Assembly (NCBI GenBank): GCA_002405165.1
Contig: DHLF01000012.1
Span: forward strand, 5,407-69,406
DNA length: 64,000 bases
Direction of reading: 5' to 3'
From: Christensenella sp. UBA4675
GTDB taxonomy: Bacteria; Bacillota; Clostridia; Christensenellales; Borkfalkiaceae
Each line of letters begins with the position of its first letter. Position 1 is the stretch's first letter. Positions 17,327 through 26,610 of this stretch are shown here, in pieces. The translations under genes were made by a program, and so were the position numbers. The notes below the pieces were generated by a model, which had not been told where the DNA came from, made no database searches, and saw only the letters and a program-made list of their open reading frames with translations.

Positions 17327-17501
17327 TTTCTCACTCCTATTTTTATTCCGTAAAACGATAATAACGCAAAAGTATAATCTTAAAACAAAACGCGTTTTAA
17401 TAACAAGGTTTTGCATTATTTTGTTCGGTATGAAATGATTATTGACACTTTTACGCCGTTAAATACCTTTTTTTAAAAGAATTTATTTTTTAAAATGAGA
17501 A

Positions 17502-17507
17502 TATAAT
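17502..17507 (+). promoter_or_regulatory. TATAAT -10 element seven bases before a start codon
   Basis: TATAAT sits so close to the ATG at 17514 that the predicted transcription start falls on the ATG itself. No Shine-Dalgarno is seen in the 20 bases before it and no good -35 element at 17 bp. If used, it would give a leaderless mRNA. An isolated TTGACA lies further upstream (about 17443) without a matching -10. Confidence 0.35.
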
Positions 17508-17513
17508 GTAGTT

Positions 17514-18392
17514 ATGAATTATTTTGTATTTTCTCCCGTAAAGTGCGCCATAAAAATTAACGGAACGTTTATTTGCAAAATTTACACCGAACCCGTTAAA
17601 ATAAATATAAATAAAGGCTCTTTAATAGAATTTTTTTCTGTACAAGACGCTTTTTTACCTTTAAGCTTTATTTTAGGAAATTCAACAAAAAGCGTAGCGG
17701 TACTCGAAAACGAAAACGGAAATTTTATTTTTCCCTTATCTTTTCATAAATACCCCTACCCTTACGAAAAAGTTTATTCGGAAAAACTCTTCCCCGATTT
17801 TGTCTTAAACGTTTATAACGATTGTACGGGAAAAATGCTACTAGAAAATTCTTATAGCGCAAAAATAATATCTCTACCGTTTTACGCTTGCGTTCCGCAA
17901 GTAATTTTTACCGAAAACCGACATATAGGGCTATTTTTTAAGGAAAACGGTTATTTTTATATAATAGGCGCGGAAGATTTAGAAAATAAATTAACAAAAA
18001 AAACAGACGAAGTTACTTTCGAAAATAACCAAGTAATTTTAAAAAGTTTTTTGCCAACGTTACTCGCCCACGAAGTTTCGGAAAAATTTTGTTATCCTTT
18101 TCAAGAAGGCGAAGTTATTTTTAAAAGGGGAAAATCGGCAAACGCCCTTCCGCATGAATTAAAAACTTTTGCGTTTTTAGAGTGCTTGCGTATAGGCGAC
18201 GACGTATCCGATTTTTTAGTAAACGATTTTAAGGGAATAGAAAAATTAAAAAAATATTTGGGAAATTACTCTTTTATTCTTCCTTGCCCTACCGACAATT
18301 ACGAATACGCTTTAATTTACGAACGCGAAGTAAAGTTCATAAAGTTTAAAACGATGGACGGCAAGATTTTCGATTTAATTTTAAACGATTAG
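17514..18392 (+). CDS. Hypothetical protein
   Basis: A 292-residue protein I cannot assign. It has no signal peptide, membrane helix or cysteine motif; predicted character is beta-rich with many aromatic residues (SLPFYACVPQVIF, GYFYIIGAEDLEN, YEYALIYEREVKFIKF). The N-terminal part (FSPVKCAIKINGTFICKIYTEP) looks like a small beta-sandwich module. The start has no ribosome binding site and sits right behind a TATAAT, so a leaderless transcript is possible. Codon use matches neighbouring native genes, which argues that it is a real gene. It is followed by two tandem promoters for the next gene. Confidence 0.7.
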   Translation: MNYFVFSPVKCAIKINGTFICKIYTEPVKININKGSLIEFFSVQDAFLPLSFILGNSTKSVAVLENENGNFIFPLSFHKYPYPYEKVYSEKLFPDFVLNVYNDCTGKMLLENSYSAKIISLPFYACVPQVIFTENRHIGLFFKENGYFYIIGAEDLENKLTKKTDEVTFENNQVILKSFLPTLLAHEVSEKFCYPFQEGEVIFKRGKSANALPHELKTFAFLECLRIGDDVSDFLVNDFKGIEKLKKYLGNYSFILPCPTDNYEYALIYEREVKFIKFKTMDGKIFDLILND

Positions 18393-18409
18393 ATAAATTT
18401 AAAATTTTA

Positions 18410-18438
18410 TTGACAACTTTTACCCGTCTAGTTAATTT
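18410..18438 (+). promoter_or_regulatory. Upstream promoter of tandem pair
   Basis: TTGACA, 17 bp, TAATTT. Its first 11 bases after the -35 (ACTTTTACCCG) are nearly repeated in the second promoter 39 bp downstream, so the pair looks duplicated. Confidence 0.55.
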
Positions 18439-18448
18439 CAATTTTTTA

Positions 18449-18477
18449 TTGACAACTTTTCTCCGTAATGATAAAAT
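18449..18477 (+). promoter_or_regulatory. Sigma-A promoter of the YugP-type protease
   Basis: TTGACA, 17 bp, TAAAAT. It leaves a leader of about 65 nt and precedes a strong AAAGGAGAG ribosome binding site. Confidence 0.75.
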
Positions 18478-18547
18478 GCTTATAATATATTTATGTGATA
18501 TATAAATTTGAGCAAGTTTCCAAACAAAACTTCCAAAAGGAGAGAAA

Positions 18548-19267
18548 ATGGTTTTTGAAATTTTATATTACGCGTCTTTTATAATTTTAATACCGGGGAT
18601 ATTGTTTTCCGTTTACGCGTCGATAAGAGTAAACACGACTTTTAACAAATACAATAAAGTACCCACGCAAAATAACGTAGTGGCGTCCGACGTTGCTAAA
18701 ATGCTTATAGAAAAAAATTCCGCGCCCGTAAGCGTACAGAGAATTTCGGGAAATTTAACGGACAATTTTAATCCGCAAACCAACGTTTTGTCGCTTTCGG
18801 ATTCAACGTACTCTTCAAACTCGGTTGCTTCCGTAGCGGTAGCCGCCCACGAAGTAGGACACGTTATGCAACATCAAGAAGGATACAAGCTTATAAAATT
18901 TCGCTCAGCGTTAGTACCCGTAGTAAATATCGGCTCTCGCCTAGCGTTGCCGTTTGCTATTTTAGGAGTTGTATTAGAATATTTTTCCAAAGTTGCAACT
19001 GTAGGCAGTATATTTATTTTTATAGGAATAGTTTTATATTCGCTTGCAAGTATATTTGCTTTAATTACGTTGCCCGTTGAAATAAACGCGTCCCGCAGGG
19101 CTAAAAAAATGTTACTTGAACAAGGCTTCGTTACGGACGGCGAAGCAAAACAGGTTTCTTCCGTTTTATACGCGGCGGCTTTAACTTATTTTGCAAGTTT
19201 AACGGTTTCTTTGTTATATCTTTTAAGATTTATAATTTTAATAGCTATGGCAAGAAAAAAAGATTAA
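18548..19267 (+). CDS. Membrane zinc metallopeptidase, YugP family
   Basis: A 239-residue membrane protein with one N-terminal helix (about 4-24), a zinc-binding AAHEVGHVMQHQEGY motif (HEVGH about 100), and two or three further helices (about 140-175 and 215-235). This matches the YugP-type putative zinc proteases of Firmicutes in length and order. The HExxH pair supplies two zinc ligands and the catalytic glutamate; substrate is unknown. AAAGGAG precedes the ATG. It is transcribed alone from tandem promoters and is followed by a strong convergent terminator shared with clpB. Confidence 0.88.
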   Translation: MVFEILYYASFIILIPGILFSVYASIRVNTTFNKYNKVPTQNNVVASDVAKMLIEKNSAPVSVQRISGNLTDNFNPQTNVLSLSDSTYSSNSVASVAVAAHEVGHVMQHQEGYKLIKFRSALVPVVNIGSRLALPFAILGVVLEYFSKVATVGSIFIFIGIVLYSLASIFALITLPVEINASRRAKKMLLEQGFVTDGEAKQVSSVLYAAALTYFASLTVSLLYLLRFIILIAMARKKD

Positions 19268-19312
19268 ATTTTGATGAACGATATTTCTAAATAAAAACTT
19301 ATTTAAACTAGA

Positions 19313-19350
19313 AATTAGCCGAGCGGTTGACATCAACCGCTCGGCTAATT
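19313..19350. terminator. Bidirectional terminator between protease gene and clpB
   Basis: Perfect 18-bp stem (AATTAGCCGAGCGGTTGA and its complement) with a two-base loop, between convergent genes. TTTTATT follows on the plus strand; the minus-strand T-run is short. Confidence 0.8.
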
Positions 19351-19387
19351 TTATTAAACTAAATTTTAAATATTTATATAAAATATT

Positions 19388-21961
19388 TTATTCCTTAACC
19401 GTTAACTCTCCGTTCGCTAAATCTATCTTCAACGTAGCTCCCTCCGCAGGATCGTTTTTTATAATGTATTTAGCTATTAACGTTTGTGCGGTATGAGAAA
19501 TAAATCTCTTTAAAGGTCTTGCGCCATAAACCGGATCGTAAGCATTATCTACAATATATTCTTTTGCTTTTTCACTAACAAAAAGCGCTAACCCTTTTTC
19601 TGCAAGCGTTTGTCTTAACTCGTCGAACATTAAATCTACTATTTTAAAAGTCTGTTCCTTACTTAATGGCTTAAACATAATAATTTCGTCTAGTCTGTTT
19701 AAAAACTCGGGGCGGAACGATCTTTTTAAAAGTTCGCTTACTTCCTCTCTTGCCTTTTTAGAAATTTCCCCGTTTTCTATTCCTTCCAAAATTATGGACG
19801 AACCTAAATTAGACGTTAAAATTATTATGGTATTTTTAAAATCTATAGTATTTCCGAGCGAATCTGTAATTCTTCCGTCGTCTAGTATTTGTAATAAAAT
19901 ATTAAATACGTCGGGGTGAGCTTTTTCTATTTCGTCAAATAAAACTACGCTATACGGTTTTCTTCTTACTGCTTCTGTAAGTTGTCCGCCTTCTTCATAG
20001 CCGACGTATCCCGGAGGAGCGCCTATCAAACGAGAAACACTGAATTTTTCCATATACTCGGTCATATCTATTCTTATAATATTTTTTTCATCGTCGAATA
20101 GTGCCTGAGCAAGCGTTTTTGCGAGTTCGGTTTTACCTACGCCCGTAGGTCCTAAGAATAAAAACGAACCTATAGGGCGCTTTTTGTCGGCAATTCCCGC
20201 CCTTGACCTAAGTATTGCTTCCGCAACCTTTTTAACGGCTTCGTCTTGTCCGATTACTCTTTCGTGTAAAACGTCTTCCAAATTTAAAAGCTTACTTCTT
20301 TCGCTTTCCATAAGTTTGGATACGGGAATACCCGTCCAACGCCCTACGATTTTAGCAATTTCTTCTTCCGTTACCTTATCGTGTAAAAGCACAGAATTCT
20401 TCTTGACGATTTTTTCGCTTTCTTCAAGCTCGGAAATAAGTTTTGGTTTTACGCCGTACTCTAATTCCGATAGCTTGTTTAAATCGTAATTTAGTTTGGC
20501 TTTTTCTATTTGAGCATTTACGTCTTCTAGCTTTTCCCTTAAACTTTGAACCTTTTTAATGGAATCTTTTTCGGCTTGCCAAGAAGCTTTCATTCCGTTA
20601 TATTTTTCTCTTAAAGACGCAAGCTCTTTTTTAATTTCTTCTAAGTGAGCTATGCTTAGTTTGTCGTCTTCTTTTTTCAAAGCTTGTTCTTCTATTTCAA
20701 GTTGCAAAATTTTTCTTGAAATATCGTCCATTTCAGACGGCATAGATTGCATTTCGGTTTTAATCATAGCGCAAGCTTCGTCCACTAGGTCAATCGCTTT
20801 ATCAGGTAAAAACCTATCGGTAATGTACCTATCCGAAAGCGTTGCCGCGGCAATTAAAGCACTATCTTGAATTTTTACTCCGTGATAAACTTCGTATCTT
20901 TCTTTTAATCCCCTTAATATAGAAATCGTATCTTCTACGCTCGGCTGATTTACCATTACGGGTTGGAATCTACGCTCTAACGCGGGGTCTTTTTCTATAT
21001 ATTGTCTATATTCGTCTAGCGTGGTCGCGCCTATACAGTGCAGTTCGCCCCTAGCAAGCATAGGTTTTAACAAGTTTCCCGCATCCATTGCGCCGTCCGT
21101 TTTACCTGCGCCGACTATTAAATGCAATTCGTCGATAAACAATATAATTTTGCCATCGCTTTTCTTTACTTCGCCTAAAACAGCTTTAAGCCTTTCTTCA
21201 AACTCTCCGCGATATTTTGCGCCCGCTATTAAAGACCCTATATCCAAAGAAAACAATTTTCTGTCTTTTAGTCCCGTAGGAACGTCCCCTTTGGAAATTC
21301 TTATCGCCAAACCTTCTACTACGGCGGTTTTACCTACGCCGGCTTCGCCTATCAAAACGGGGTTATTTTTGGTTTTTCTAGACAAAATTTGTATTACGTT
21401 TCTTATCTCTTCTTCTCTGCCGATAACAGGGTCTATTTTTTGCGCCCTTGCTCTTTCTACCAAATCTACGCCGTATTTATTAAGTACGTCGTACGTATCT
21501 TCGGGATTATCTGTAGTTACTCTCACGTTTCCTCTAACCTCCATTAACGCCTTCATAAAAGCGTTCATGTTAAAATTACAACTTTGCAATACGTTTTTTA
21601 CGGTTTTATCTCCGCTTTCGAATAAAGCTATAAATAAATGTTCAACGGAAACGAAATCGTCGTTCATATCCGTAGCTTTTTTCTCCGCAGAATTAAAAAC
21701 GTTATTTAAGTCCGGCGACAAATAAGTTTGTCCGCCTGACACTTTGGGGAGCTTATCAACTTCGCTTCTGGTTAAAAATTCAAGTTTACGAACGTCAACG
21801 TTAATTTTAGTTAACAATTTACAAATTAAACTATCTTTATCACTCACAAGCGCTAAAAGCAAATGACTGCAAGTAACTTCCGGATTACCTTGATTAGTAC
21901 ATATACTTTGTGCGTTGTTTATGACGTTTATCGAGTTTTTTGTGTACTTATCGGTGTTCAT
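19388..21961 (-). CDS. clpB: ATP-dependent disaggregase ClpB
   Basis: ClpB is the hexameric AAA+ machine that pulls proteins out of aggregates together with DnaK. The 857-residue chain has the N-terminal Clp repeat domain (1-150), AAA1 with Walker A GEAGVGKT (about 205) and Walker B ILFIDELH, the coiled-coil middle domain (about 405-525, many Lys/Glu heptads) that marks ClpB rather than ClpC, and AAA2 with GPTGVGKTELAK (about 605) and VVLFDEIEKAH. A sigma-A promoter is upstream; I saw no CIRCE or CtsR operator there. Confidence 0.96.
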   Translation of the reverse strand: MNTDKYTKNSINVINNAQSICTNQGNPEVTCSHLLLALVSDKDSLICKLLTKINVDVRKLEFLTRSEVDKLPKVSGGQTYLSPDLNNVFNSAEKKATDMNDDFVSVEHLFIALFESGDKTVKNVLQSCNFNMNAFMKALMEVRGNVRVTTDNPEDTYDVLNKYGVDLVERARAQKIDPVIGREEEIRNVIQILSRKTKNNPVLIGEAGVGKTAVVEGLAIRISKGDVPTGLKDRKLFSLDIGSLIAGAKYRGEFEERLKAVLGEVKKSDGKIILFIDELHLIVGAGKTDGAMDAGNLLKPMLARGELHCIGATTLDEYRQYIEKDPALERRFQPVMVNQPSVEDTISILRGLKERYEVYHGVKIQDSALIAAATLSDRYITDRFLPDKAIDLVDEACAMIKTEMQSMPSEMDDISRKILQLEIEEQALKKEDDKLSIAHLEEIKKELASLREKYNGMKASWQAEKDSIKKVQSLREKLEDVNAQIEKAKLNYDLNKLSELEYGVKPKLISELEESEKIVKKNSVLLHDKVTEEEIAKIVGRWTGIPVSKLMESERSKLLNLEDVLHERVIGQDEAVKKVAEAILRSRAGIADKKRPIGSFLFLGPTGVGKTELAKTLAQALFDDEKNIIRIDMTEYMEKFSVSRLIGAPPGYVGYEEGGQLTEAVRRKPYSVVLFDEIEKAHPDVFNILLQILDDGRITDSLGNTIDFKNTIIILTSNLGSSIILEGIENGEISKKAREEVSELLKRSFRPEFLNRLDEIIMFKPLSKEQTFKIVDLMFDELRQTLAEKGLALFVSEKAKEYIVDNAYDPVYGARPLKRFISHTAQTLIAKYIIKNDPAEGATLKIDLANGELTVKE

Positions 21962-21994
21962 AGTTTTACCTCTTCTTTTTGTTTTTCAAGCAAA

Positions 21995-22023
21995 AATATA
22001 TCTATTATTTTCTGTTTTGTCAA
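21995..22023 (-). promoter_or_regulatory. Sigma-A promoter of clpB
   Basis: TTGACA, 17 bp, TATATT on the minus strand, about 35 bp before the clpB ATG. Confidence 0.8.
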
Positions 22024-22044
22024 GAGTTTTTAAAAAAATTTTCA

Positions 22045-22074
22045 GAATAAAAAAAATTTTTAAATGCAATACTA
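22045..22074 (+). promoter_or_regulatory. Candidate forespore (sigma-G type) promoter of the ger operon
   Basis: GAATA, 18 bp, AATACTA resembles the sigma-F/sigma-G pattern (GNATR and CATACTA) and precedes a germinant receptor operon, which sigma-G drives in Bacillus. The predicted start is at or next to the ATG at 22080, where no Shine-Dalgarno is visible. Confidence 0.45.
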
Positions 22075-22079
22075 CTTTT

Positions 22080-23516
22080 ATGTCAGATTCGCTAAAAAAT
22101 ATTAAAAATAAGTTTAGAAAAAAAATTAAAGGGGACGACGTAATATTTTTCGACTTTCAAAGCGAGAACGTAAAAGGCTTTTTAATATACGTCGACTCTA
22201 TTATCGATAGAGAAAATTTAGGAGAACTCGTTTTAAAACCCTTAAACGTTTTGGCAGGGAAAATAGACGAAAAAATCGTGTGCCAAACAATTAAAAACGC
22301 AAACGTCGCTTTAAGCAACGATTTTGACGAAACGGTTGAAAAAATTTTAAACGGAAACGTTTGTTTATTTATAGAAAATTGCAAAAAAGCAATACTTGTA
22401 GACCTTAGAAAATACGAAGTTCGCGCCGTTGCCGAACCTCCTACTTCCTGCGTTATAAAAGGTCCGAGAGAAGGTTTTAACGAAAGTTTAAAAACTAATT
22501 TAAGCCTAATTAGGCGAAGGGTAAAAAATCCCTATTTAACGGTACAGTATTTTACTTTGGGCAGGCAAAGTAAAACCAACGTCGCGATAGCTTACCTTGA
22601 AAATATCGCAAGCGACGAAATAGTCGAAGAAGTTAAAAAAAGACTTAACAAAATAGATATAGACAATATCCCCGACAGTTCTTACGTGGCAAAACTTATT
22701 TGCGATAATAAAAACTCGCTTTTTCACCAAACGGGAAGCACCGAAAAGCCCGACGTTTTGTGTGCGAAAATGATGGAAGGAAGAATTGCCGTAATAGTGG
22801 ACGGCTCACCTATCGTCATAACCGTTCCTTATTTATTTATAGAAGATTTTCAAAACTCGGAAGACTACTTTAAAAGCGACTTTAAAGCTAATATGGAAAG
22901 AATGTTAAGAATAATTGCTTTAATCGTTGCGGTATATCTACCCTGCATATACGTAGCTTCTCAGTTATACCATTTAGAGTTTATTCCGCTTAAATTTTTA
23001 ATTACGGTAGTAAACAGCGTAAAAGGCATTCCGTTATCGCCCGGATACGAAATGTTTTTTACCCTTTTGATTTTTGAAATTTTAAATCAAGCGAGCGTAA
23101 GAATGCCAAAATACGTCGGAATGGCGTTAAGCGTCGTAGGAGCGTTAGTTCTTGGTGAAACGGCGGTAAACGCGGGGATTGTTTCTAGTCCGACGGTACT
23201 TATTATGGCTTTATCGGGAATTTGTCTTTACAGTGTTCCCGAACTCGTAGATTCTTTGGCGGTTTTAAGATTCGGACTTTTAGTGGTGGCGGGAACGTTT
23301 GGCGGATTCGGAATAATAACGGCTTCTAGCTTTATTTTAATATATTTAGCTTCGTTAGAGAGTTTTACCGTTCCGTTTTTATCCCCCTACGCTCCGTTTT
23401 TAGCGCAAGATATTAAAGACGGAATTATTATGGACAGAATAGACAAAATGGAAGACAGACCCTTATCTCTAAAACCCAAAAACAAAACGAGAATAAAAGT
23501 AAACGAAAAAAACTAA
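22080..23516 (+). CDS. Spore germinant receptor A subunit (GerA/GerKA family)
   Basis: The A subunit of a germinant receptor in the spore inner membrane. The 478-residue protein has a soluble N-terminal domain (about 1-280; RAVAEPPTSCVIKGPREGF and NLSLIRRRVKNPYL are family hallmarks) and five or so membrane helices (about 275-435), then a short charged tail. I start at the ATG of MSDSLKNIKNKF because the open frame upstream overlaps the clpB gene and promoter; no ribosome binding site precedes this ATG. The B and C subunit genes follow, so the operon is complete. The ligand cannot be told from sequence. Confidence 0.92.
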   Translation: MSDSLKNIKNKFRKKIKGDDVIFFDFQSENVKGFLIYVDSIIDRENLGELVLKPLNVLAGKIDEKIVCQTIKNANVALSNDFDETVEKILNGNVCLFIENCKKAILVDLRKYEVRAVAEPPTSCVIKGPREGFNESLKTNLSLIRRRVKNPYLTVQYFTLGRQSKTNVAIAYLENIASDEIVEEVKKRLNKIDIDNIPDSSYVAKLICDNKNSLFHQTGSTEKPDVLCAKMMEGRIAVIVDGSPIVITVPYLFIEDFQNSEDYFKSDFKANMERMLRIIALIVAVYLPCIYVASQLYHLEFIPLKFLITVVNSVKGIPLSPGYEMFFTLLIFEILNQASVRMPKYVGMALSVVGALVLGETAVNAGIVSSPTVLIMALSGICLYSVPELVDSLAVLRFGLLVVAGTFGGFGIITASSFILIYLASLESFTVPFLSPYAPFLAQDIKDGIIMDRIDKMEDRPLSLKPKNKTRIKVNEKN

Positions 23517-23553
23517 CCGTTTTTAAACGGAGTTTAACAAAAAAGGTGATTAA

Positions 23554-24675
23554 ATGAACAAAATAAACAAAACTTATCGCTATAATTCAACGCTTCATTT
23601 ATGCTTGTTGTTTTTCGCAATTATTCCCGTAACCAAAATGGTGTCTTTGCCGTGTTTTTTATCCGAATTCTGCGGGCGTTCGCTTTGGATTTCGGGAATT
23701 ATATCAACTATTATAGACACTTGTCTTGCTTTATATATGGCATATTTAAGGCATAAAATGCAAAAACCCGTTTCTCAACTATTAGAAGAAACGATAGGAA
23801 AAACAGCCACAAAAATACTTTTTATCATTTATAGTTTACTCTTTATCGGCAGAAGTTTAATTTTCGTTTCGGGCGAAAAATATTTTATAGAAACGACTTA
23901 TTATGAAGAAACGGCTTTCGGATTCGTATTTATTCCGTTTTTTCTTATAGTGTTTTATTTTTGCTTTAAAGGACTAAAACCATACGAAAGGCTATCGCTT
24001 TTTTTAGTTATTTTTACCGTTTTAGGAATAGCTTTAATCATTTTTTTGTCGGTAGGAGAAATGAGAATAAACTTTATTCTACCTATAAAACCAACGTCTT
24101 TAAAAGGCATATTAAAAGGAAGTTTATTCAACTTTACCTTTGGCGGAGAAGGAATATATTTGCTGTTTTTTACAGGAAAAGCTAATACCGAAAAAAAACC
24201 TGTTTTTTATTTGGTAATATCTTTTTTATCCGCCTATACGTTGATTATCGTGTTTTTTGTTATCTTTTACGCAACGTTTGGACCTATTGCGCAAACAAAA
24301 CTTTTTGCTATGGCGCAAATGGCGCATTACAGCGATATTTTATCCGGAGTGGGAAGAGTAGATACAATTGCGGTTTTTATGATAGATTTCGTAAGACTGT
24401 TTGCTTTAACGCTACCGCTAAGCGTTTCGACGGAAATGCTTAAATACGTTTTTGGCGAAAATAAAAAAACAAATTTTACGATTGCGGGAGTAATTGCGAT
24501 TATTTGCTTTGTTTTTACCTACTTTTTCGGAACGCAGTTTATTCACTGGTTCAACGTTTTTTATAAATTCGTTTTACCGTTTTTTATGTTTTTCGTATAT
24601 TTTTTACCGTTATTTTTATTTATATTGATAAAAAAGACAAACGAAAAAGCTAACGGAGTTTTGGAGAAAAAATGA
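23554..24675 (+). CDS. Spore germinant receptor B subunit (GerB/GerKB family permease)
   Basis: The B subunit, an APC-superfamily permease-like protein with about ten membrane helices along its 373 residues, thought to bind the germinant. The N-terminal pattern (tyrosine-serine then a hydrophobic stretch ending VTKMVSLPCFL) and the helix 3 to 4 region (LIFVSGEKYFIETTYYEET) fit the endospore germination permease family. AAGGTGAT lies 7 bases before the ATG. It follows the A subunit after 37 nt and overlaps the C subunit by four bases, so all three are made together. Confidence 0.92.
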   Translation: MNKINKTYRYNSTLHLCLLFFAIIPVTKMVSLPCFLSEFCGRSLWISGIISTIIDTCLALYMAYLRHKMQKPVSQLLEETIGKTATKILFIIYSLLFIGRSLIFVSGEKYFIETTYYEETAFGFVFIPFFLIVFYFCFKGLKPYERLSLFLVIFTVLGIALIIFLSVGEMRINFILPIKPTSLKGILKGSLFNFTFGGEGIYLLFFTGKANTEKKPVFYLVISFLSAYTLIIVFFVIFYATFGPIAQTKLFAMAQMAHYSDILSGVGRVDTIAVFMIDFVRLFALTLPLSVSTEMLKYVFGENKKTNFTIAGVIAIICFVFTYFFGTQFIHWFNVFYKFVLPFFMFFVYFLPLFLFILIKKTNEKANGVLEKK

Positions 24676-25832
24676 AAAAATTTGGATTTAAAAGCGTAGC
24701 TTTAATTTTTATAATTATTTTAGGGCTGTTTTTAACGAATAACGGCGGACTTATTCAAATAGAAAAAACCGCTATCGTTTCCGCTATAGGTGTCGACGAA
24801 GAAAACGGCGAACTTGTTATAACCGCTCAAGTTATTCTTCCGCAAGCAAGCGACACGTCTGAAAACGCAAAAGCCGTAGTTTCGGGAACGGGCGTAACGA
24901 TAGGTTCGGCAATAGATAATATCGGTAGCGATACGGGTTGGTATCCTAAACTTTCTTTTTGCAAGATTATAATAGTAAATCAAGCTATCTTAGACGAAAG
25001 AATTTCGGAAGTGATAAACTATCTTTTATATAGCACAAAAATTTACGATTCCGTACTTCTTTGCGCAAGCAAACAGTCCGCAAAAGACGTTTTAACCGCC
25101 ACTTCTCCGCTGGATATTTTATCCGCTTACTCACTTGAAAAAATATTTCTAAAAAACCCCGGCAAGGCAAGCAACGTATTTTACACAAGAGCAAAAGACT
25201 TAGCCGAAAATATGACTTCTTTTTCCAAAACGGGAATGATACCGCTTATAGACATCGACAATAACGACAACATAGGAAAAGTAGAACCCACCGAAAAACC
25301 GCCCGAAGAAAGCTTAAAGGACATAATTTTTAAAAGTTACGAAACTCTTTTATTTAACGAAGGTAAAATTTCGGGACAGTTAAATAAAACTCAAACGCAA
25401 ACTTACAATTTTTTATACAAAGACGTGCAAGAAAGCTATTACGCCGTATCTTACGAGAACACCGATGCGCTACTTAGAATTAACGACAGCAAGCGAAAAG
25501 TTAAAATTACTTGTGACAATCAAAATATATATTTATCCTTGAATCTCGAACTTAAAGCGACTTTGGTAGAAATAAAGGAAAACGGAAAAATTATTCTTCT
25601 ACCCACCCCTAAAATTTTACCGAAAGAACTAACCGATAACGCAAGCCTGCAATTAAAAAATTCGATTATTTCACTGTTCGATAAAATGAAAGACGCAAAA
25701 AGCGATATATTTTTCATTAGGGAAAGTCTTTACGAAAAACACCCCGTAAAATATAAAAATTTATCGCAAAATTATTTAGAAAGAATAAAATTTTCAGTTA
25801 ACGCAAGCGTTTCGAGTCCCGATAAAAACTAA
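24672..25832 (+). CDS. Spore germinant receptor C subunit (GerC family), no lipobox cysteine
   Basis: The C subunit is normally a lipoprotein on the outer face of the spore inner membrane. The 386-residue protein begins with a hydrophobic segment (about 8-24) and has the family hallmark EKTAIVSAIGVDEENGE (about 35-51) at the usual place. The lipobox, expected as L-x-G-C-W-D before that point, is replaced by LFLTNNGGLIQ, so no lipidation is predicted and the protein is likely a single-pass or secreted form. The C-terminal three-domain region appears complete. Start overlaps gerB (ATGA). Confidence 0.9.
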   Translation: MKKFGFKSVALIFIIILGLFLTNNGGLIQIEKTAIVSAIGVDEENGELVITAQVILPQASDTSENAKAVVSGTGVTIGSAIDNIGSDTGWYPKLSFCKIIIVNQAILDERISEVINYLLYSTKIYDSVLLCASKQSAKDVLTATSPLDILSAYSLEKIFLKNPGKASNVFYTRAKDLAENMTSFSKTGMIPLIDIDNNDNIGKVEPTEKPPEESLKDIIFKSYETLLFNEGKISGQLNKTQTQTYNFLYKDVQESYYAVSYENTDALLRINDSKRKVKITCDNQNIYLSLNLELKATLVEIKENGKIILLPTPKILPKELTDNASLQLKNSIISLFDKMKDAKSDIFFIRESLYEKHPVKYKNLSQNYLERIKFSVNASVSSPDKN

Positions 25833-25877
25833 CTTAAATTTCTTGCAAAGTTTTTTTAATTATGCTAATATTGCCTT

Positions 25878-26552
25878 ATGAGTTACGATATTTTACTTCT
25901 CGACAACGATAGGACGCTTTTAGATTTCGATAAAGGCGAAAAAAAAGCCGTAACGGATTCGTTAAAAAGCTTTAAAGTAAAGGCGAATAATAAAATTTGC
26001 AAAGATTACGCCGAAATAAACAATTCTTTATGGCTAGAACACGAAAAAGGGCTGATTGAAAAAAAAGATTTAATAGTAAAACGCTTTAAAATTTTGTTCG
26101 AAAAATATTCTTTAAATATAGACCCCGTAGCTTTCAGCGTAGTTTACGAAAATAATTTATCTAAATCCACTCAACGCATAAAACACGCGAAAAAACTATT
26201 AGTTAAACTAAAAAAACTAGGTAAACGCGTTTACGTCGTAACAAACGGAACGGCAACCGTACAAAACAGCCGTTTAAATTTGTCGGGACTAAGAAAATAT
26301 TTTTCGGGCGTTTTTATCAGCGAAGAAACAGGCTACGCCAAACCCGACGCAAGGTATTTCGAATACTGCTTTAATCACATAGATAATTTCGATAAAGAAA
26401 AAACGTTACTCGTGGGAGATAGCGAATCGGCGGATATTCAAGGCGCGAAAAACGCGGGAATAAAAAGCTGTTTGTTTTCTCCACAAGGTATAAAACCGAC
26501 GCAAGCCGATTACGTTATTACGGACTTATTACAACTGTTAAAAATTATTTAA
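25878..26552 (+). CDS. HAD hydrolase, YjjG/YfnB type phosphatase
   Basis: A 224-residue haloacid dehalogenase-type phosphatase. Motif I is LLLDNDRTLLDFD (nucleophile Asp about 8, second Asp about 10), motif II VVTNGTA (about 118), motif III lysine in GYAKPDARYFEYC (about 152), and motif IV LLVGDSESADIQGAKNAGI (about 176). The DRTLLDF spelling and length match YjjG/YfnB-type nucleotidases, which act on pyrimidine nucleoside monophosphates in Escherichia coli; substrate here is inferred. No strong ribosome binding site is seen (the gene follows gerC by 45 nt). A strong terminator follows. Confidence 0.85.
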   Translation: MSYDILLLDNDRTLLDFDKGEKKAVTDSLKSFKVKANNKICKDYAEINNSLWLEHEKGLIEKKDLIVKRFKILFEKYSLNIDPVAFSVVYENNLSKSTQRIKHAKKLLVKLKKLGKRVYVVTNGTATVQNSRLNLSGLRKYFSGVFISEETGYAKPDARYFEYCFNHIDNFDKEKTLLVGDSESADIQGAKNAGIKSCLFSPQGIKPTQADYVITDLLQLLKII

Positions 26553-26560
26553 ATCCCTCG

Positions 26561-26610
26561 ATAAATATCTCGCCGTCGAAATTTAGACGGCGAGATATTT
26601 ATAAAATTTT
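26561..26610 (+). terminator. Terminator after the HAD gene
   Basis: Perfect 17-bp stem (ATAAATATCTCGCCGTC and its complement) with an eight-base loop, then AAAATTTT. It separates the ger-HAD transcript from spoIIE. Confidence 0.8.

Noticed and set aside
21021..21725. A 234-codon plus-strand frame inside clpB
   Set aside because: It is antisense to conserved AAA1 and N-terminal coding sequence of ClpB and shows no independent motifs or start signal.
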